A stretch of 64,000 nt of DNA from Streptomyces sp. NBC_00459 (lineage in GTDB: Bacteria; Actinomycetota; Actinomycetes; Streptomycetales; Streptomycetaceae): assembly GCF_036013955.1 (NCBI RefSeq), contig NZ_CP107903.1, positions 9,176,001 to 9,240,000 of the forward strand. The letters are read 5' to 3'. Below are positions 7,961 to 16,020 of the stretch, one piece after another; positions within the stretch are counted from its first letter, which is position 1, and every line of letters starts with the position of its first letter. A model generated the notes under the pieces. It searched no databases, was not told the DNA's origin, and was given only the letters and a program-made list of their open reading frames with translations. Both the position numbers and the translations under genes were made by a program.

Positions 7961-9313
7961 TCAGCCGTGGGCGTGCAGGCCGTCGAGGAGCGGGTGGTGG
8001 CTGTGCCGCCAGCCGTCGCCGACCCGTCGCGCGTCGGCGAGATGCGGGTGCCCGGCGGGGAGACCGGCGTGCTCGTGCTCGACGGGCACCTGTTCCCGCA
8101 CCGGCCACAGGCGTACGGCGAGCAGCGTTGCGGCCAGCGCGACGGCACCCAGCGCGAGCACCGCGGACCGGAGTCCGGCCGTCGCGCCGAGCCATCCGGC
8201 CAGTGGGTACGTGAGCAGCCAGCAGCTGTGCGAGAGGGAGAACTGGGCCGCGAACGCGGAGGTGCGCGCCTCGGCGGGCGCCGCCCGGCGGATCAGCCGC
8301 CCGGTCGGAGTGAGCACCATCGAACAGGCGGCACCGAACGCGGTCCAGGCGGCCAGCAGCGCGGGCCAGCGCCAACTGCCGCCGCCCGCCGAGGTGACCG
8401 CGCCGAGAACGACGAAGACCGGGGTGAGCAGCAGCCCTCCCCGCAGCATCACCGCACGGTCCGGGACCCGGTCGAGCATCCGGGGCAGGAGCAGCGCCAC
8501 GATCATCGAGCCCGCACCGAACGCCCCGAGTGCCAGCGGTACGTCGCCGGCGCTCCGGCCGAGCTGGTCGCGGACGTACACCACGGTGTTGACGGTGACC
8601 ATGGCGCCCGCGGCGGCCACCGCCAGGTCGAGCGCGAGCAGGGCGCGAAGCCGCGGGACGGCGAGAAAGAGGCGGGCGCCCCCGGTCGCCCTCGAACGGA
8701 CGCGGCCGGTCGGTGGGGCGGTACCGACGGGGTGGGAGACGGCCGGCTTGGGCAGGACGGCGGAGGCGACCAGGGCGGCCGAAGCCAGGAAACCGGCCAC
8801 CGTGCCCAGGAACAGCCAGTTGTAGGTGATCAGTGACAGCAGCGCGGCGGCGAGGGCCGGGCTGCACAGGCTCTCCAGGTCGTAGGCGAGCCGGGACAGG
8901 GACAGCGCCCGGGTGTAGTCGCGTTCGGCGGGCAGTACGTCCGGTATGACGGCCTGGAAGGTGGGGGTGAACGCGGCCGACGCGGCCTGGAGCACGAAGA
9001 TCAGGACGTACACCTGCCAGACCTGGTCCACGAACGGCAGCAGCAGCGCGACCCCGGCCCGCGTGAGATCCGCCCCGACGAGCAGTGTGCGCCGCGGCAG
9101 CCGGTCGGCGACAGCTCCGACGGCCGGGGCGATCGTCACGTACGCCAGCATCTTGACGGCGAGCGCCGTGCCGAGCACCGATCCGGCGTCGGCGCCCGCC
9201 AGGTCGTAGGCGAGCAGGGCGAGGGCGACCGTCGCCAGCCCGGTGCCGGTCAGGGCGACGACCTGGGCGGTGAAGAGGCGGCGGTAGGTGCGGTTGCGGA
9301 GTACGTCGAGCAT
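7961..9313 (-). CDS. MFS efflux transporter with His-rich C-terminus (NreB-like)
   Basis: A 450-aa 12-helix major facilitator starting MLDVLRNRTYRRLFTAQVVALTG at 9313 (GAGGGA upstream). The loop after helix 2 shows the MFS motif as GAVADRLPRRTLLVGADLTR. The C-terminal 40 residues are cytoplasmic and carry nine histidines (EHEH, GHPH, RHSHH, LHAH), as in NreB-type nickel exporters. The gene is divergent from an ArsR-family regulator with a NmtR-type nickel/cobalt site, with 139 bp between them. Together this points to regulated Ni(II)/Co(II) efflux. The MFS assignment is firm; metal specificity is inference from the His tail and the neighbour. Confidence 0.82.
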   Translation of the reverse strand: MLDVLRNRTYRRLFTAQVVALTGTGLATVALALLAYDLAGADAGSVLGTALAVKMLAYVTIAPAVGAVADRLPRRTLLVGADLTRAGVALLLPFVDQVWQVYVLIFVLQAASAAFTPTFQAVIPDVLPAERDYTRALSLSRLAYDLESLCSPALAAALLSLITYNWLFLGTVAGFLASAALVASAVLPKPAVSHPVGTAPPTGRVRSRATGGARLFLAVPRLRALLALDLAVAAAGAMVTVNTVVYVRDQLGRSAGDVPLALGAFGAGSMIVALLLPRMLDRVPDRAVMLRGGLLLTPVFVVLGAVTSAGGGSWRWPALLAAWTAFGAACSMVLTPTGRLIRRAAPAEARTSAFAAQFSLSHSCWLLTYPLAGWLGATAGLRSAVLALGAVALAATLLAVRLWPVREQVPVEHEHAGLPAGHPHLADARRVGDGWRHSHHPLLDGLHAHG

Positions 9314-9371
9314 GCGGCGATCCCTCGGCCGGTCGGGGAGCGGGCGCGATCCCCCTCCATTGTAGCCATAG

Positions 9372-9387
9372 GTGCGCACTCGTGCAC
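9372..9387. promoter_or_regulatory. Candidate ArsR-family operator between exporter and regulator genes
   Basis: The 16-bp imperfect palindrome GTGCGCACTCGTGCAC lies in the 139-bp divergent intergenic region. Outer arms GTGC/GCAC match exactly and one inner pair also matches. Its position, 59 bp before the MFS start and 66 bp before the arsR start, would let one protein control both genes. Confidence 0.4.
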
Positions 9388-9452
9388 ATGTTGCTGCGGG
9401 GATCGGAACGGCGACACCCTCGATGGGTCCGTCCTGCCTCTACGCTGAGGGC

Positions 9453-9812
9453 ATGCCTGCTCGCGAGACCTTGCCAACTGCGGCCGATACGCACTTGCGT
9501 GCCCCGGACAGTGCGCGTCTCGCGGAGGCGACCGAGGTGTTCGCGCTGCTGTCCGACGCGACGCGGCTGCATCTGCTGTGGCTGCTCGCGCAGGGCGAGT
9601 CGGACGTCGGTTCGCTGACGGAGCGCTGCGAGGCGTCGCGGACGGCGGTCAGCCAGCATCTGGCGAAGCTACGGCTCGCGGGGCTGGTGGAGACGCGGCG
9701 CGAGGGCCGGTACGTCCACTACAGCCTGCGCGACGGGCATCTGCGGCGCCTGGTGATGGAGGCGTTGAGCCACGCCGACCACAGGGTCAGCGGCAAGGCG
9801 CCGCACGACTGA
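9453..9812 (+). CDS. ArsR/SmtB-family metal sensor, NmtR-like alpha-5 site
   Basis: A 119-aa winged-helix repressor. The recognition region is SLTERCEASRTAVSQHLAKLRLAGLVETRREGRYVHYSL, a classical ArsR HTH and wing. The last helix reads DGHLRRLVMEALSHADH, which has exactly the D-X-H-X10-H-X2-H spacing of the alpha-5 metal site of SmtB/NmtR sensors (Ni or Co in mycobacterial NmtR). There is no ELCVC-type arsenic motif in the recognition helix, so an arsenite sensor is unlikely. It is transcribed away from the His-tailed MFS gene, which is the obvious target. An upstream in-frame ATG at 9372 would add unstructured sequence; the start at 9453 is preferred, with GAGG close before it. Confidence 0.88.
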   Translation: MPARETLPTAADTHLRAPDSARLAEATEVFALLSDATRLHLLWLLAQGESDVGSLTERCEASRTAVSQHLAKLRLAGLVETRREGRYVHYSLRDGHLRRLVMEALSHADHRVSGKAPHD

Positions 9813-9827
9813 GGGCCGGCGGATCGT

Positions 9828-9880
9828 CCTCGCCCCCGCCGCCCCCAGGGATGGGACGGGCAGGGGCGGCGGGGGCGAGG
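9828..9880. terminator. Bidirectional terminator hairpin between arsR and ycnI-like genes
   Basis: A perfect 18-bp inverted repeat (CCTCGCCCCCGCCGCCCC at 9828-9845 and its complement at 9863-9880) with a 17-nt loop lies between convergent genes. No strong U-tract follows, which is usual in Streptomyces. Confidence 0.75.
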
Positions 9881-9888
9881 AAAGGCTG

Positions 9889-10620
9889 TCACTGCTGGGC
9901 GGCGCCCCGGCGTCGTACGAGAAGGACAGCCCCGCCGGCCACGACAACCACTGCCGCGCCGATGCCGATCCAGGCACCCGCGGACATTCCGCCGTCGTCC
10001 TCGCTCGTCGCCTCCGCCGATGGTGAGGCCGCCGCCTCCGAGGCCTCGGCCGTGGGTGTCGGCGTCACGGACGGAGACGGCGACTCGGACGCGGTCTCGC
10101 TCGGTGACGGAGCGATCGGCTTCGCACCCGGCGCCGCAGCCTTCAGCTTGAGGACCGGAGCGGGCTGCTCGCTGCTCTCGTCCAGTTCGATCCAGCGGTC
10201 GATCTTGCCGTCGCTGTAGGTCTGCAACGACTTGAAGGCGAGTTCCTTCACGTCGGGGAGCTGCCGTACGACGACGGAGTACTCGGCGTTCACGCCGGCC
10301 TTCAGAGCCGGGCCCTTGATCGTGTAGCCGTCGTCGGCGGTCGTGAACTTCCAGCCCTTGGGGCCCTCGCCGTAGGTCACGTCGCCGGGCGCGATGCCCT
10401 TGGGCAGGATCACGCGGACCGCGGCGATCCCCGCGGTGTCGGACTCCGCCTCCGCGTCGAAGGAGATCTCGACGTTCTCGGCGAGAGCCTGGGCCTTGTC
10501 GGACTCGACCTCGACATGGGCGGCGGCGGGCCCGGCGGCGAGGAGGACGACGGTGCCCGCGGCGGCGGCCGCGAGGGCCAGACGCCGCGCGGTGCCGTGC
10601 TGGACGGGGGCAGTGAACAT
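9889..10620 (-). CDS. YcnI-family (DUF1775) secreted, membrane-anchored copper-type protein
   Basis: A 243-aa exported protein. Signal peptide residues 1-33 end AAGPAAAH, so processing would leave His as the new N-terminus, the copper-ligating position in YcnI proteins. The DUF1775 domain covers about residues 34-165, with VRVILPKGIAPGDVTYGEG, GPKGWKF, GYTIKGPALKAG and DRWIELDESSEQPAPVLKL. A Ser/Pro/Thr/Glu-rich stalk follows, then a transmembrane helix and RRRGAAQQ. Family members work beside CopC/CopD (YcnJ) in copper uptake. Here the partner 70 bp upstream is instead a His-rich membrane protein. The start at 10620 is followed by a good signal and is preceded by GGAGACACCC. Confidence 0.9.
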   Translation of the reverse strand: MFTAPVQHGTARRLALAAAAAGTVVLLAAGPAAAHVEVESDKAQALAENVEISFDAEAESDTAGIAAVRVILPKGIAPGDVTYGEGPKGWKFTTADDGYTIKGPALKAGVNAEYSVVVRQLPDVKELAFKSLQTYSDGKIDRWIELDESSEQPAPVLKLKAAAPGAKPIAPSPSETASESPSPSVTPTPTAEASEAAASPSAEATSEDDGGMSAGAWIGIGAAVVVVAGGAVLLVRRRGAAQQ

Positions 10621-10690
10621 GGGTGTCTCCGGGTCTTTCGGGGCGTGCGGTGGCACGGACGTCCGACCTGCGTCGGCCGTTCCGGCAGGG

Positions 10691-11350
10691 TCAGTTGGCG
10701 GGAGCGGGCCACGCCGACGGAGGACCCCGCCGTACCACCACGTCCGTGAGGAACGCGCCACCGGGCGGCGGCGGTTCCGTCCGGCGCGGGCGGCGTACCC
10801 GCGATCCGCGCCCCGACGGCAACAGTCGGCCGTCGAGCAGCGCCCGTACGGTGGCGATCCGCGCCCGTACCGCCTCGACGGCCGTGGTCAGGCCGCGCGC
10901 CAGTGACCAGCAGGCCGCGTCCGCGCGGTGCAGCAGCACGGCGACGAGTACGGCGGCCACGGCATGGAGAACCGTCATCGTGGGCGAGTGGTGCAGTCCT
11001 TCGGGCCAGGCGCCATGGGCGGGCGTTGTGTGATGCACATGCGTGGGCACGGGCGTGCCGGTGGCCGCCGCGTGGCGTGAGTGGGCGACCGACAGCCACA
11101 CATGCAGTCCGGTCTGTGCCGCCGCGCTCGTCACCACCACCCCGGCAAGTGAACGCGGGCGCCGCGTGCCGACCAGTCCCACCACGAACAGCAGGACCGC
11201 CGCCGCCGTGCTCGACCGCCACGGGGCAGGCCCCTCGGCGACCAGATGATGCGCGCTGACCCCGAGCACCGTGCCGACGACCGCGAACACCGCTGCCCGG
11301 AACACGGGCAGTGGCACGGGGTGCGTCGTCGGCGTCCGGAGCATGGTCAT
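10691..11350 (-). CDS. His-rich membrane protein upstream of the YcnI-like gene
   Basis: A hypothetical protein of about 219 aa with four predicted hydrophobic helices (around VFRAAVFAVVGTVLGVSA, AAAVLLFVVGLVG, VVVTSAAAQTGLHVWLSVAH and VLHAVAAVLVAVLLH). Between helices 3 and 4 lies the His cluster THVHHTTPAHGAWPEGLHH, probably facing outside. It ends in a basic Pro-rich tail. It sits 70 bp before the YcnI-like gene on the same strand, so copper handling is a reasonable guess, but no characterised family is recognised. The start is uncertain: ATG codons at 11371, 11350 and 11344 are all possible and none has a strong ribosome site. Confidence 0.72.
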   Translation of the reverse strand: MTMLRTPTTHPVPLPVFRAAVFAVVGTVLGVSAHHLVAEGPAPWRSSTAAAVLLFVVGLVGTRRPRSLAGVVVTSAAAQTGLHVWLSVAHSRHAAATGTPVPTHVHHTTPAHGAWPEGLHHSPTMTVLHAVAAVLVAVLLHRADAACWSLARGLTTAVEAVRARIATVRALLDGRLLPSGRGSRVRRPRRTEPPPPGGAFLTDVVVRRGPPSAWPAPAN

Positions 11351-11398
11351 GGCCCGCCCATCATCAACCATGGGGCGGCCGGGCAGGAGCCGGGTCTC

Positions 11399-11415
11399 AG
11401 GAATTTCTCATTCCT
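11399..11415. promoter_or_regulatory. Small palindrome between divergent genes
   Basis: AGGAAT, 5 nt, ATTCCT forms a perfect 6-bp inverted repeat between the His-rich membrane protein gene (minus) and the sulfotransferase gene (plus). It could be an operator; nothing else supports this. Confidence 0.25.
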
Positions 11416-11507
11416 TTCCCATGACGGACCCATGCAATGGTCACAGGATGGTCAAGTACTCAAGGGGGATGGGGGTTCGTACACCGGGGGGTCAAGGAGG
11501 CACGGTC

Positions 11508-12323
11508 ATGGTTCTGGTCGGTCCGGAAGTACGCCGAGTGGCCCGGGGGTTGAGGCGGCGGGTACGGCGATTCGCGGAGCCGCCCGTGCCGCGGTCGGCC
11601 CACCGGCTCGTCCAGGAGCCGGTGTTCGTGATCTCCTCCGTGCGCTCCGGCTCCACGCTCCTGAGGGTCCTGCTCAACAGCCATCCGCAGATCCGGGCGC
11701 CGCACGAGATGCACCTGCGCACTCTGGCGGTCGACCTCACCAAGCCGTACACCAGCAAGGCCATGACACAACTCGATCTCGACCAGCGCGAGTTGGAGTT
11801 CCTGCTGTGGGACCGCATCCTCCACCGGGAACTCGTGCGCAGCGGCAAGCAGATCATCGTGGACAAGACACCCGGCAACGCGGGCTTCTGGGAGCGGCTT
11901 TCGGAGGGCTGGCCGAAGGCCCGGTACATCTTCCTGCTGCGCCATCCCGCGTCGATGGTGAGCAGCCTGATCAACAACCGACCCGACCGCGACCTCGGCG
12001 CGACCGTACGGGAGGTGCGCATGTACGTCGAGGCCGTCGAAGCGGCCCGCAACGGGCTGGACGGCCTCACGGTCCGCTACGAGGACCTGACGGAGCGGCC
12101 CGAGGCGGTCACCCGGGAGGTCTGCGGGTATCTCGGTGTGCCCTGGACGCCGAAGATGCTCGACTACCGCAAGGGCGATCACGGCCCCTTCGTGCCGTTC
12201 ATCGGTGACTGGAGCGAGAACATCAAGTCCGGGAAGATCCAGCGGGCCCGGCCGCTGCCGGCCGCGGAGGACGTCCCGGGGGCGTTGCGCGACCTCGCCC
12301 GCGCCTGGGGATACCACTGCTGA
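11508..12323 (+). CDS. PAPS-dependent sulfotransferase family protein
   Basis: A 271-aa cytosolic sulfotransferase. The 5'-phosphosulfate loop is ISSVRSGSTLLRVLLNSHP (residues about 40-58), and the 3'-phosphate-binding strand and helix appear in KARYIFLLRHPASMVSSLI near residue 145. IIVDKTPGNAGFWERL is the conserved substrate-side segment. It would transfer sulfate from PAPS to a hydroxyl or amine on a small molecule or glycan; the acceptor is unknown. The start at 11508 has AAGGAGG at 11494-11500; longer frames from 11271 lack coding character. No PAPS synthesis gene or biosynthetic cluster adjoins it. Confidence 0.87.
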   Translation: MVLVGPEVRRVARGLRRRVRRFAEPPVPRSAHRLVQEPVFVISSVRSGSTLLRVLLNSHPQIRAPHEMHLRTLAVDLTKPYTSKAMTQLDLDQRELEFLLWDRILHRELVRSGKQIIVDKTPGNAGFWERLSEGWPKARYIFLLRHPASMVSSLINNRPDRDLGATVREVRMYVEAVEAARNGLDGLTVRYEDLTERPEAVTREVCGYLGVPWTPKMLDYRKGDHGPFVPFIGDWSENIKSGKIQRARPLPAAEDVPGALRDLARAWGYHC

Positions 12324-12411
12324 GCCGACTGCCCGCAGGGCGCTGACCGGCTCCCGGCGTCTATACGATGTCCGCTCGGGCAACTGGCGGTCAGCGAACG
12401 GGAGACAGGGT

Positions 12412-12807
12412 GTGACGGAGCACCGGCAGCGTCCCCGGCGGCGGGAGCGGGGCGAGCTGGAGGCGCTGGTCCTGTCCGCGCTGCGCGAGGCGGAGGGCCC
12501 GGCGACAGCCGGCTGGGTGCAGGAGCGGCTCGGCGGCGGCCTGGCCCACACGACCGTCATCACGATCCTCACCCGGCTGCTGGCCAAGGACGCGGTCACC
12601 CGGGAACGCGCGGGCAGGTCCTTCGCGTGGACGCCCGCGTCCGACGAGGCAGGTCTCGCCGCCCACCGGATGCGCAGGGTGCTGGACGCCGAGAACGACC
12701 GGGCGGCCGTACTGACCAGCTTCGTCACCGGGCTCGGCCCGGAGGACGAGAGGCTGCTGCGCGAACTGCTCGGGCGGCCCACGGCGGACGAGGAGAGCGA
12801 GGACTGA
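12412..12807 (+). CDS. BlaI/MecI/CopY-family transcriptional repressor
   Basis: A 131-aa winged-helix repressor with GTG start and GGGAGACAGG upstream. The HTH runs ELEALVLSALREAEGPATAGWVQERL...LAHTTVITILTRLLAKDAVTRERAGRSFAWTP, followed by a helical dimerisation tail ending LLGRPTADEESED. In BlaI proteins this tail is cleaved by, or responds to, a BlaR1-type M56 peptidase. No such gene lies next door, so it is an orphan here, or its partner is elsewhere. It lies 88 bp downstream of the sulfotransferase gene on the same strand and ends in a hairpin shared with the convergent meaB gene. Confidence 0.88.
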   Translation: MTEHRQRPRRRERGELEALVLSALREAEGPATAGWVQERLGGGLAHTTVITILTRLLAKDAVTRERAGRSFAWTPASDEAGLAAHRMRRVLDAENDRAAVLTSFVTGLGPEDERLLRELLGRPTADEESED

Positions 12808-12832
12808 GTCCCCTCGGTCTGCGCGGCATGGG

Positions 12833-12866
12833 GGGCTGGGCCTGGTGACGCCGGTCGGCCCAGCCC
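12833..12866. terminator. Terminator hairpin between blaI-like and meaB genes
   Basis: A perfect 10-bp inverted repeat, GGGCTGGGCC at 12833-12842 and GGCCCAGCCC at 12857-12866, sits between the convergent stops and is followed by TGTTCTC on the plus strand. Confidence 0.6.
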
Positions 12867-12871
12867 TGTTC

Positions 12872-13849
12872 TCAGCCGTCGCCGAATGCCCTCAGGATGC
12901 GCTCGGCGGCGAGGGTGGCCGTCAACTCGCCGTTCCTGACCTGCTGTTCGAGGCCGGGGGTGACGGCACGTACGGCCTCGTCGGTGTGCAGACGGCCCAG
13001 CAGTTCGTCGCGGACCATCGTCCAGGTCCAGTCGACCTGCTGGTCGCGGCGTTTGGCGGCGAGACGGCCGGACGAGTCGAGCAGGGTGCGGTGTTGTTCG
13101 AGGCGGTCCCAGACGGTGTCCAGGCCGGTCGACTCGCGGGCGCTGCACGTCAGCACAGGCGGTGTCCAGGCCGCGTCCCTGCCGTGCATCAGCCGCAGCG
13201 CGCCGGCCAACTCCCGTGCCGCTGACTGGGCGTCGCGCTCGTGCGGGCCGTCCGCCTTGTTCACGGCGAGCACGTCCGCCAGCTCCAGGACGCCCTTCTT
13301 GATGCCCTGCAACTGGTCGCCGGTGCGGGCCAGCGTCAGCAGCAGGAACGAGTCGACCATGTTCGCGACGGCGGTCTCGGACTGGCCGACGCCGACCGTC
13401 TCCACCAGCACGACGTCGTAGCCCGCGGCCTCCATCACCACGATCGACTCGCGCGTCGCCTTGGCGACCCCGCCCAGCGTGCCCGCGGTGGGGGAGGGCC
13501 GGATGAAGGCCGCCGGATCCACCGCCAGGCGTTCCATCCGGGTCTTGTCGCCCAGGATGGAGCCGCCCGTACGGCTGGACGACGGGTCCACCGCGAGCAC
13601 CGCCACCCGGTGCCCGAGCCCGGTCAGCATCGTGCCGAACGCGTCGATGAACGTCGACTTCCCGACCCCCGGCACCCCGCTGACCCCGATCCGCCGGGCC
13701 CGGCCGCTGTGCGGGAGCAGTGCGGTCAGCAACTCCTGTGCCAGAGCCCGATGCTGGGGCCGGGTCGACTCGACGAGGGTGATGGCCCGCGCGACGATCG
13801 CCCGCTTCCCGTCGACCACGCCCTTGACGTACGCGTCGAGATCGATCAC
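12872..13849 (-). CDS. meaB: Methylmalonyl-CoA mutase-associated GTPase MeaB
   Basis: A 325-aa G3E P-loop GTPase that gates cobalamin loading and protects methylmalonyl-CoA mutase from inactivation. Walker A is GVPGVGKSTFIDAFG (about residues 59-73), the switch/Walker B region is VVLVETVGVGQSE, and the guanine-specificity loop is AVNKADG. The N-terminal YVKGVVDGKRAIVARAITLVES arm and the C-terminal dimerisation helices are intact. Its ATG overlaps the mutB stop by 4 bp, which implies translational coupling in the mutA-mutB-meaB operon. Confidence 0.96.
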   Translation of the reverse strand: MIDLDAYVKGVVDGKRAIVARAITLVESTRPQHRALAQELLTALLPHSGRARRIGVSGVPGVGKSTFIDAFGTMLTGLGHRVAVLAVDPSSSRTGGSILGDKTRMERLAVDPAAFIRPSPTAGTLGGVAKATRESIVVMEAAGYDVVLVETVGVGQSETAVANMVDSFLLLTLARTGDQLQGIKKGVLELADVLAVNKADGPHERDAQSAARELAGALRLMHGRDAAWTPPVLTCSARESTGLDTVWDRLEQHRTLLDSSGRLAAKRRDQQVDWTWTMVRDELLGRLHTDEAVRAVTPGLEQQVRNGELTATLAAERILRAFGDG

Positions 13850-16020
13850 AGGTCGTGCCCGAGGTCGGCCGAGAGCCGCTCGACGAGGTCGTACGCCGCG
13901 TCCGGGATCACCGTCCCGGGCGGGAACACGGCCGCCGCGCCCATCTCCAGGAGGGTCGGCACGTCCTGCGGCGGGATCACCCCACCGACGACGATCATGA
14001 TGTCCTCCCGGCCCTCGGCAGCCAGCTCCTCGCGCAGCGCCGGAACGAGGGTGAGGTGCCCGGCGGCCAGCGAGGACACCCCGACGATGTGGACGTCCGC
14101 CTCCACCGCCTGCCGGGCGACCTCGCCCGGGGTCTGGAACAGCGGGCCGACGTCCACGTCGAAGCCGAGGTCGGCGAAGGCGGTGGCGATCACCTTCTGG
14201 CCGCGGTCGTGGCCGTCCTGGCCCATCTTGGCGACCAGGATGCGCGGCCGACGCCCCTCGGCCTCCTCGAAGGCGTCCACCAGGGTGCGGGTGCGGTCGA
14301 CGGACGGGGACTCGCCTGCTTCGTTGCGGTACACCCCGGCGATCGTACGGATCTGGCCCGCGTGCCGCCCGTACACCTTCTCCAGCGCGTCGGAGATCTC
14401 CCCGACCGTCGCCTTCGCGCGGGCGGCGTTCACCGCCAGCTCCAGCAGGTTGCCCTCACCGCCCGCCGCCCGGGTCAGGGCGTCCAGCGAGTCCTGGCAG
14501 GCCCGCTCGTCGCGCTCCGCGCGCAGCCGCCGCAGCTTCTCGATCTGCTGGGTGCGTACGGAGGAGTTGTCGACCTTGAGGACGTCGATCTGCTCGTCGG
14601 TCTCCACGCGGTACTTGTTGACGCCGATCACCGGCTGGCGCCCCGAATCGATACGGGCCTGGGTGCGGGCCGAGGCCTCCTCGATGCGCAGCTTGGGGAT
14701 GCCCGCGTCGATGGCCTGCGCCATACCGCCCGCGGCCTCGACCTCCTCGATGTGCTGCCAGGCGCGGCGCGCGAGGTCGTACGTCAGCTTCTCGACGTAC
14801 GCGCTGCCGCCCCACGGGTCGATGACCCGGGTCGTGCCCGACTCCTGCTGGATCAGCAGCTGGGTGTTGCGGGCGATGCGCGCCGAGAAGTCGGTGGGCA
14901 GCGCGAGCGCCTCGTCCAGGGCGTTGGTGTGCAGCGACTGGGTGTGGCCCTGGGTCGCCGCCATCGCCTCCACGGCCGTACGCGTCACGTTGTTGAACAC
15001 GTCCTGCGCGGTGAGCGACCAGCCCGAGGTCTGCGAATGGGTGCGCAGGGAGAGCGACTTGGCGTTCTGCGGCTCGAACTGCTTCACCAGCCTGGCCCAC
15101 AGCAGGCGCGCCGCGCGCAACTTGGCGATCTCCATGAAGAAGTTCATGCCGATCGCCCAGAAGAAGGAGAGCCGGGGCGCGAACGCGTCGACGTCCATCC
15201 CCGCCTCCCGCCCCGCCCGGATGTACTCGACCCCGTCCGCGAGGGTGTACGCCAGCTCCAGGTCGGCCGTCGCACCCGCTTCCTGGATGTGATAGCCGGA
15301 GATCGAGATGGAGTTGTAGCGGGGCATCCGCTGCGAGGTGTACGCGAAGATGTCGGAGATGATCCGCATCGACGGCTTCGGCGGATAGATGTAGGTGTTG
15401 CGGACCATGAACTCCTTGAGGATGTCGTTCTGGATGGTCCCGGCCAGCTTCTCGGGCGGCACGCCCTGTTCCTCCGCCGCCACGATGTACAGCGCGAGGA
15501 CGGGCAGCACCGCGCCGTTCATCGTCATCGACACCGTCATCTTGTCCAGCGGGATGCCGTCGAAGAGCTGCCGCATGTCGTAGATCGAGTCGATCGCCAC
15601 GCCCGCCATGCCGACGTCACCGGTCACACGCGGGTGGTCGCTGTCGTAACCCCGGTGCGTGGGCAGGTCGAAGGCGACCGACAGGCCCTTCTGGCCGGCC
15701 GCGAGGTTGCGGCGGTAGAAGGCGTTGGACTCCTCGGCGGTGGAGAAACCCGCGTACTGGCGGATCGTCCAGGGCTGGTTGACGTACATCGTCGGGTACG
15801 GGCCGCGCAGATACGGGGCCGCACCCGGATACGTCGAGAGGAAGTCGAGGCCCTCCAGGTCACGGCCGGTGTAGAGCGGCTTGACCGCGATGCCCTCCGG
15901 GGTCTCCCAGAAGGTGCCGTCCGAGCCCGTGGCCGCCTTGACGGCCGTACGCCAGTCGTCGGCGCCGGCGTTGGCGGTCGGGGTCCCCAGTTCGATTCCG
16001 GAGAAGTCGGGGATTCCCAT
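13846..16020 (-). CDS. mutB: Methylmalonyl-CoA mutase large (catalytic) subunit
   Basis: A 724-aa adenosylcobalamin-dependent mutase that interconverts (R)-methylmalonyl-CoA and succinyl-CoA, linking propionyl-CoA metabolism and polyketide extender supply to the TCA cycle. The TIM-barrel domain starts with YPGAAPYLRGPYPTMYVNQPWTIRQYAGFSTAEESNAFY. The C-terminal B12 domain carries the DxHxxG cobalt-ligand motif in GQDGHDRGQKVIATAFADLGFDVDVGPL, plus GVSSLAAGHLTL and VVGGVIP. Length and motifs are complete. Its start overlaps the mutA stop by one base. Confidence 0.97.
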   Translation of the reverse strand: MGIPDFSGIELGTPTANAGADDWRTAVKAATGSDGTFWETPEGIAVKPLYTGRDLEGLDFLSTYPGAAPYLRGPYPTMYVNQPWTIRQYAGFSTAEESNAFYRRNLAAGQKGLSVAFDLPTHRGYDSDHPRVTGDVGMAGVAIDSIYDMRQLFDGIPLDKMTVSMTMNGAVLPVLALYIVAAEEQGVPPEKLAGTIQNDILKEFMVRNTYIYPPKPSMRIISDIFAYTSQRMPRYNSISISGYHIQEAGATADLELAYTLADGVEYIRAGREAGMDVDAFAPRLSFFWAIGMNFFMEIAKLRAARLLWARLVKQFEPQNAKSLSLRTHSQTSGWSLTAQDVFNNVTRTAVEAMAATQGHTQSLHTNALDEALALPTDFSARIARNTQLLIQQESGTTRVIDPWGGSAYVEKLTYDLARRAWQHIEEVEAAGGMAQAIDAGIPKLRIEEASARTQARIDSGRQPVIGVNKYRVETDEQIDVLKVDNSSVRTQQIEKLRRLRAERDERACQDSLDALTRAAGGEGNLLELAVNAARAKATVGEISDALEKVYGRHAGQIRTIAGVYRNEAGESPSVDRTRTLVDAFEEAEGRRPRILVAKMGQDGHDRGQKVIATAFADLGFDVDVGPLFQTPGEVARQAVEADVHIVGVSSLAAGHLTLVPALREELAAEGREDIMIVVGGVIPPQDVPTLLEMGAAAVFPPGTVIPDAAYDLVERLSADLGHDL

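Noticed and set aside
5535..9659. A single 1374-codon minus-strand frame
   Set aside because: Only 5535-7742 encodes the molybdopterin subunit with its own Tat signal; the upstream part is antisense to the MFS region's noncoding frame and lacks any domain.
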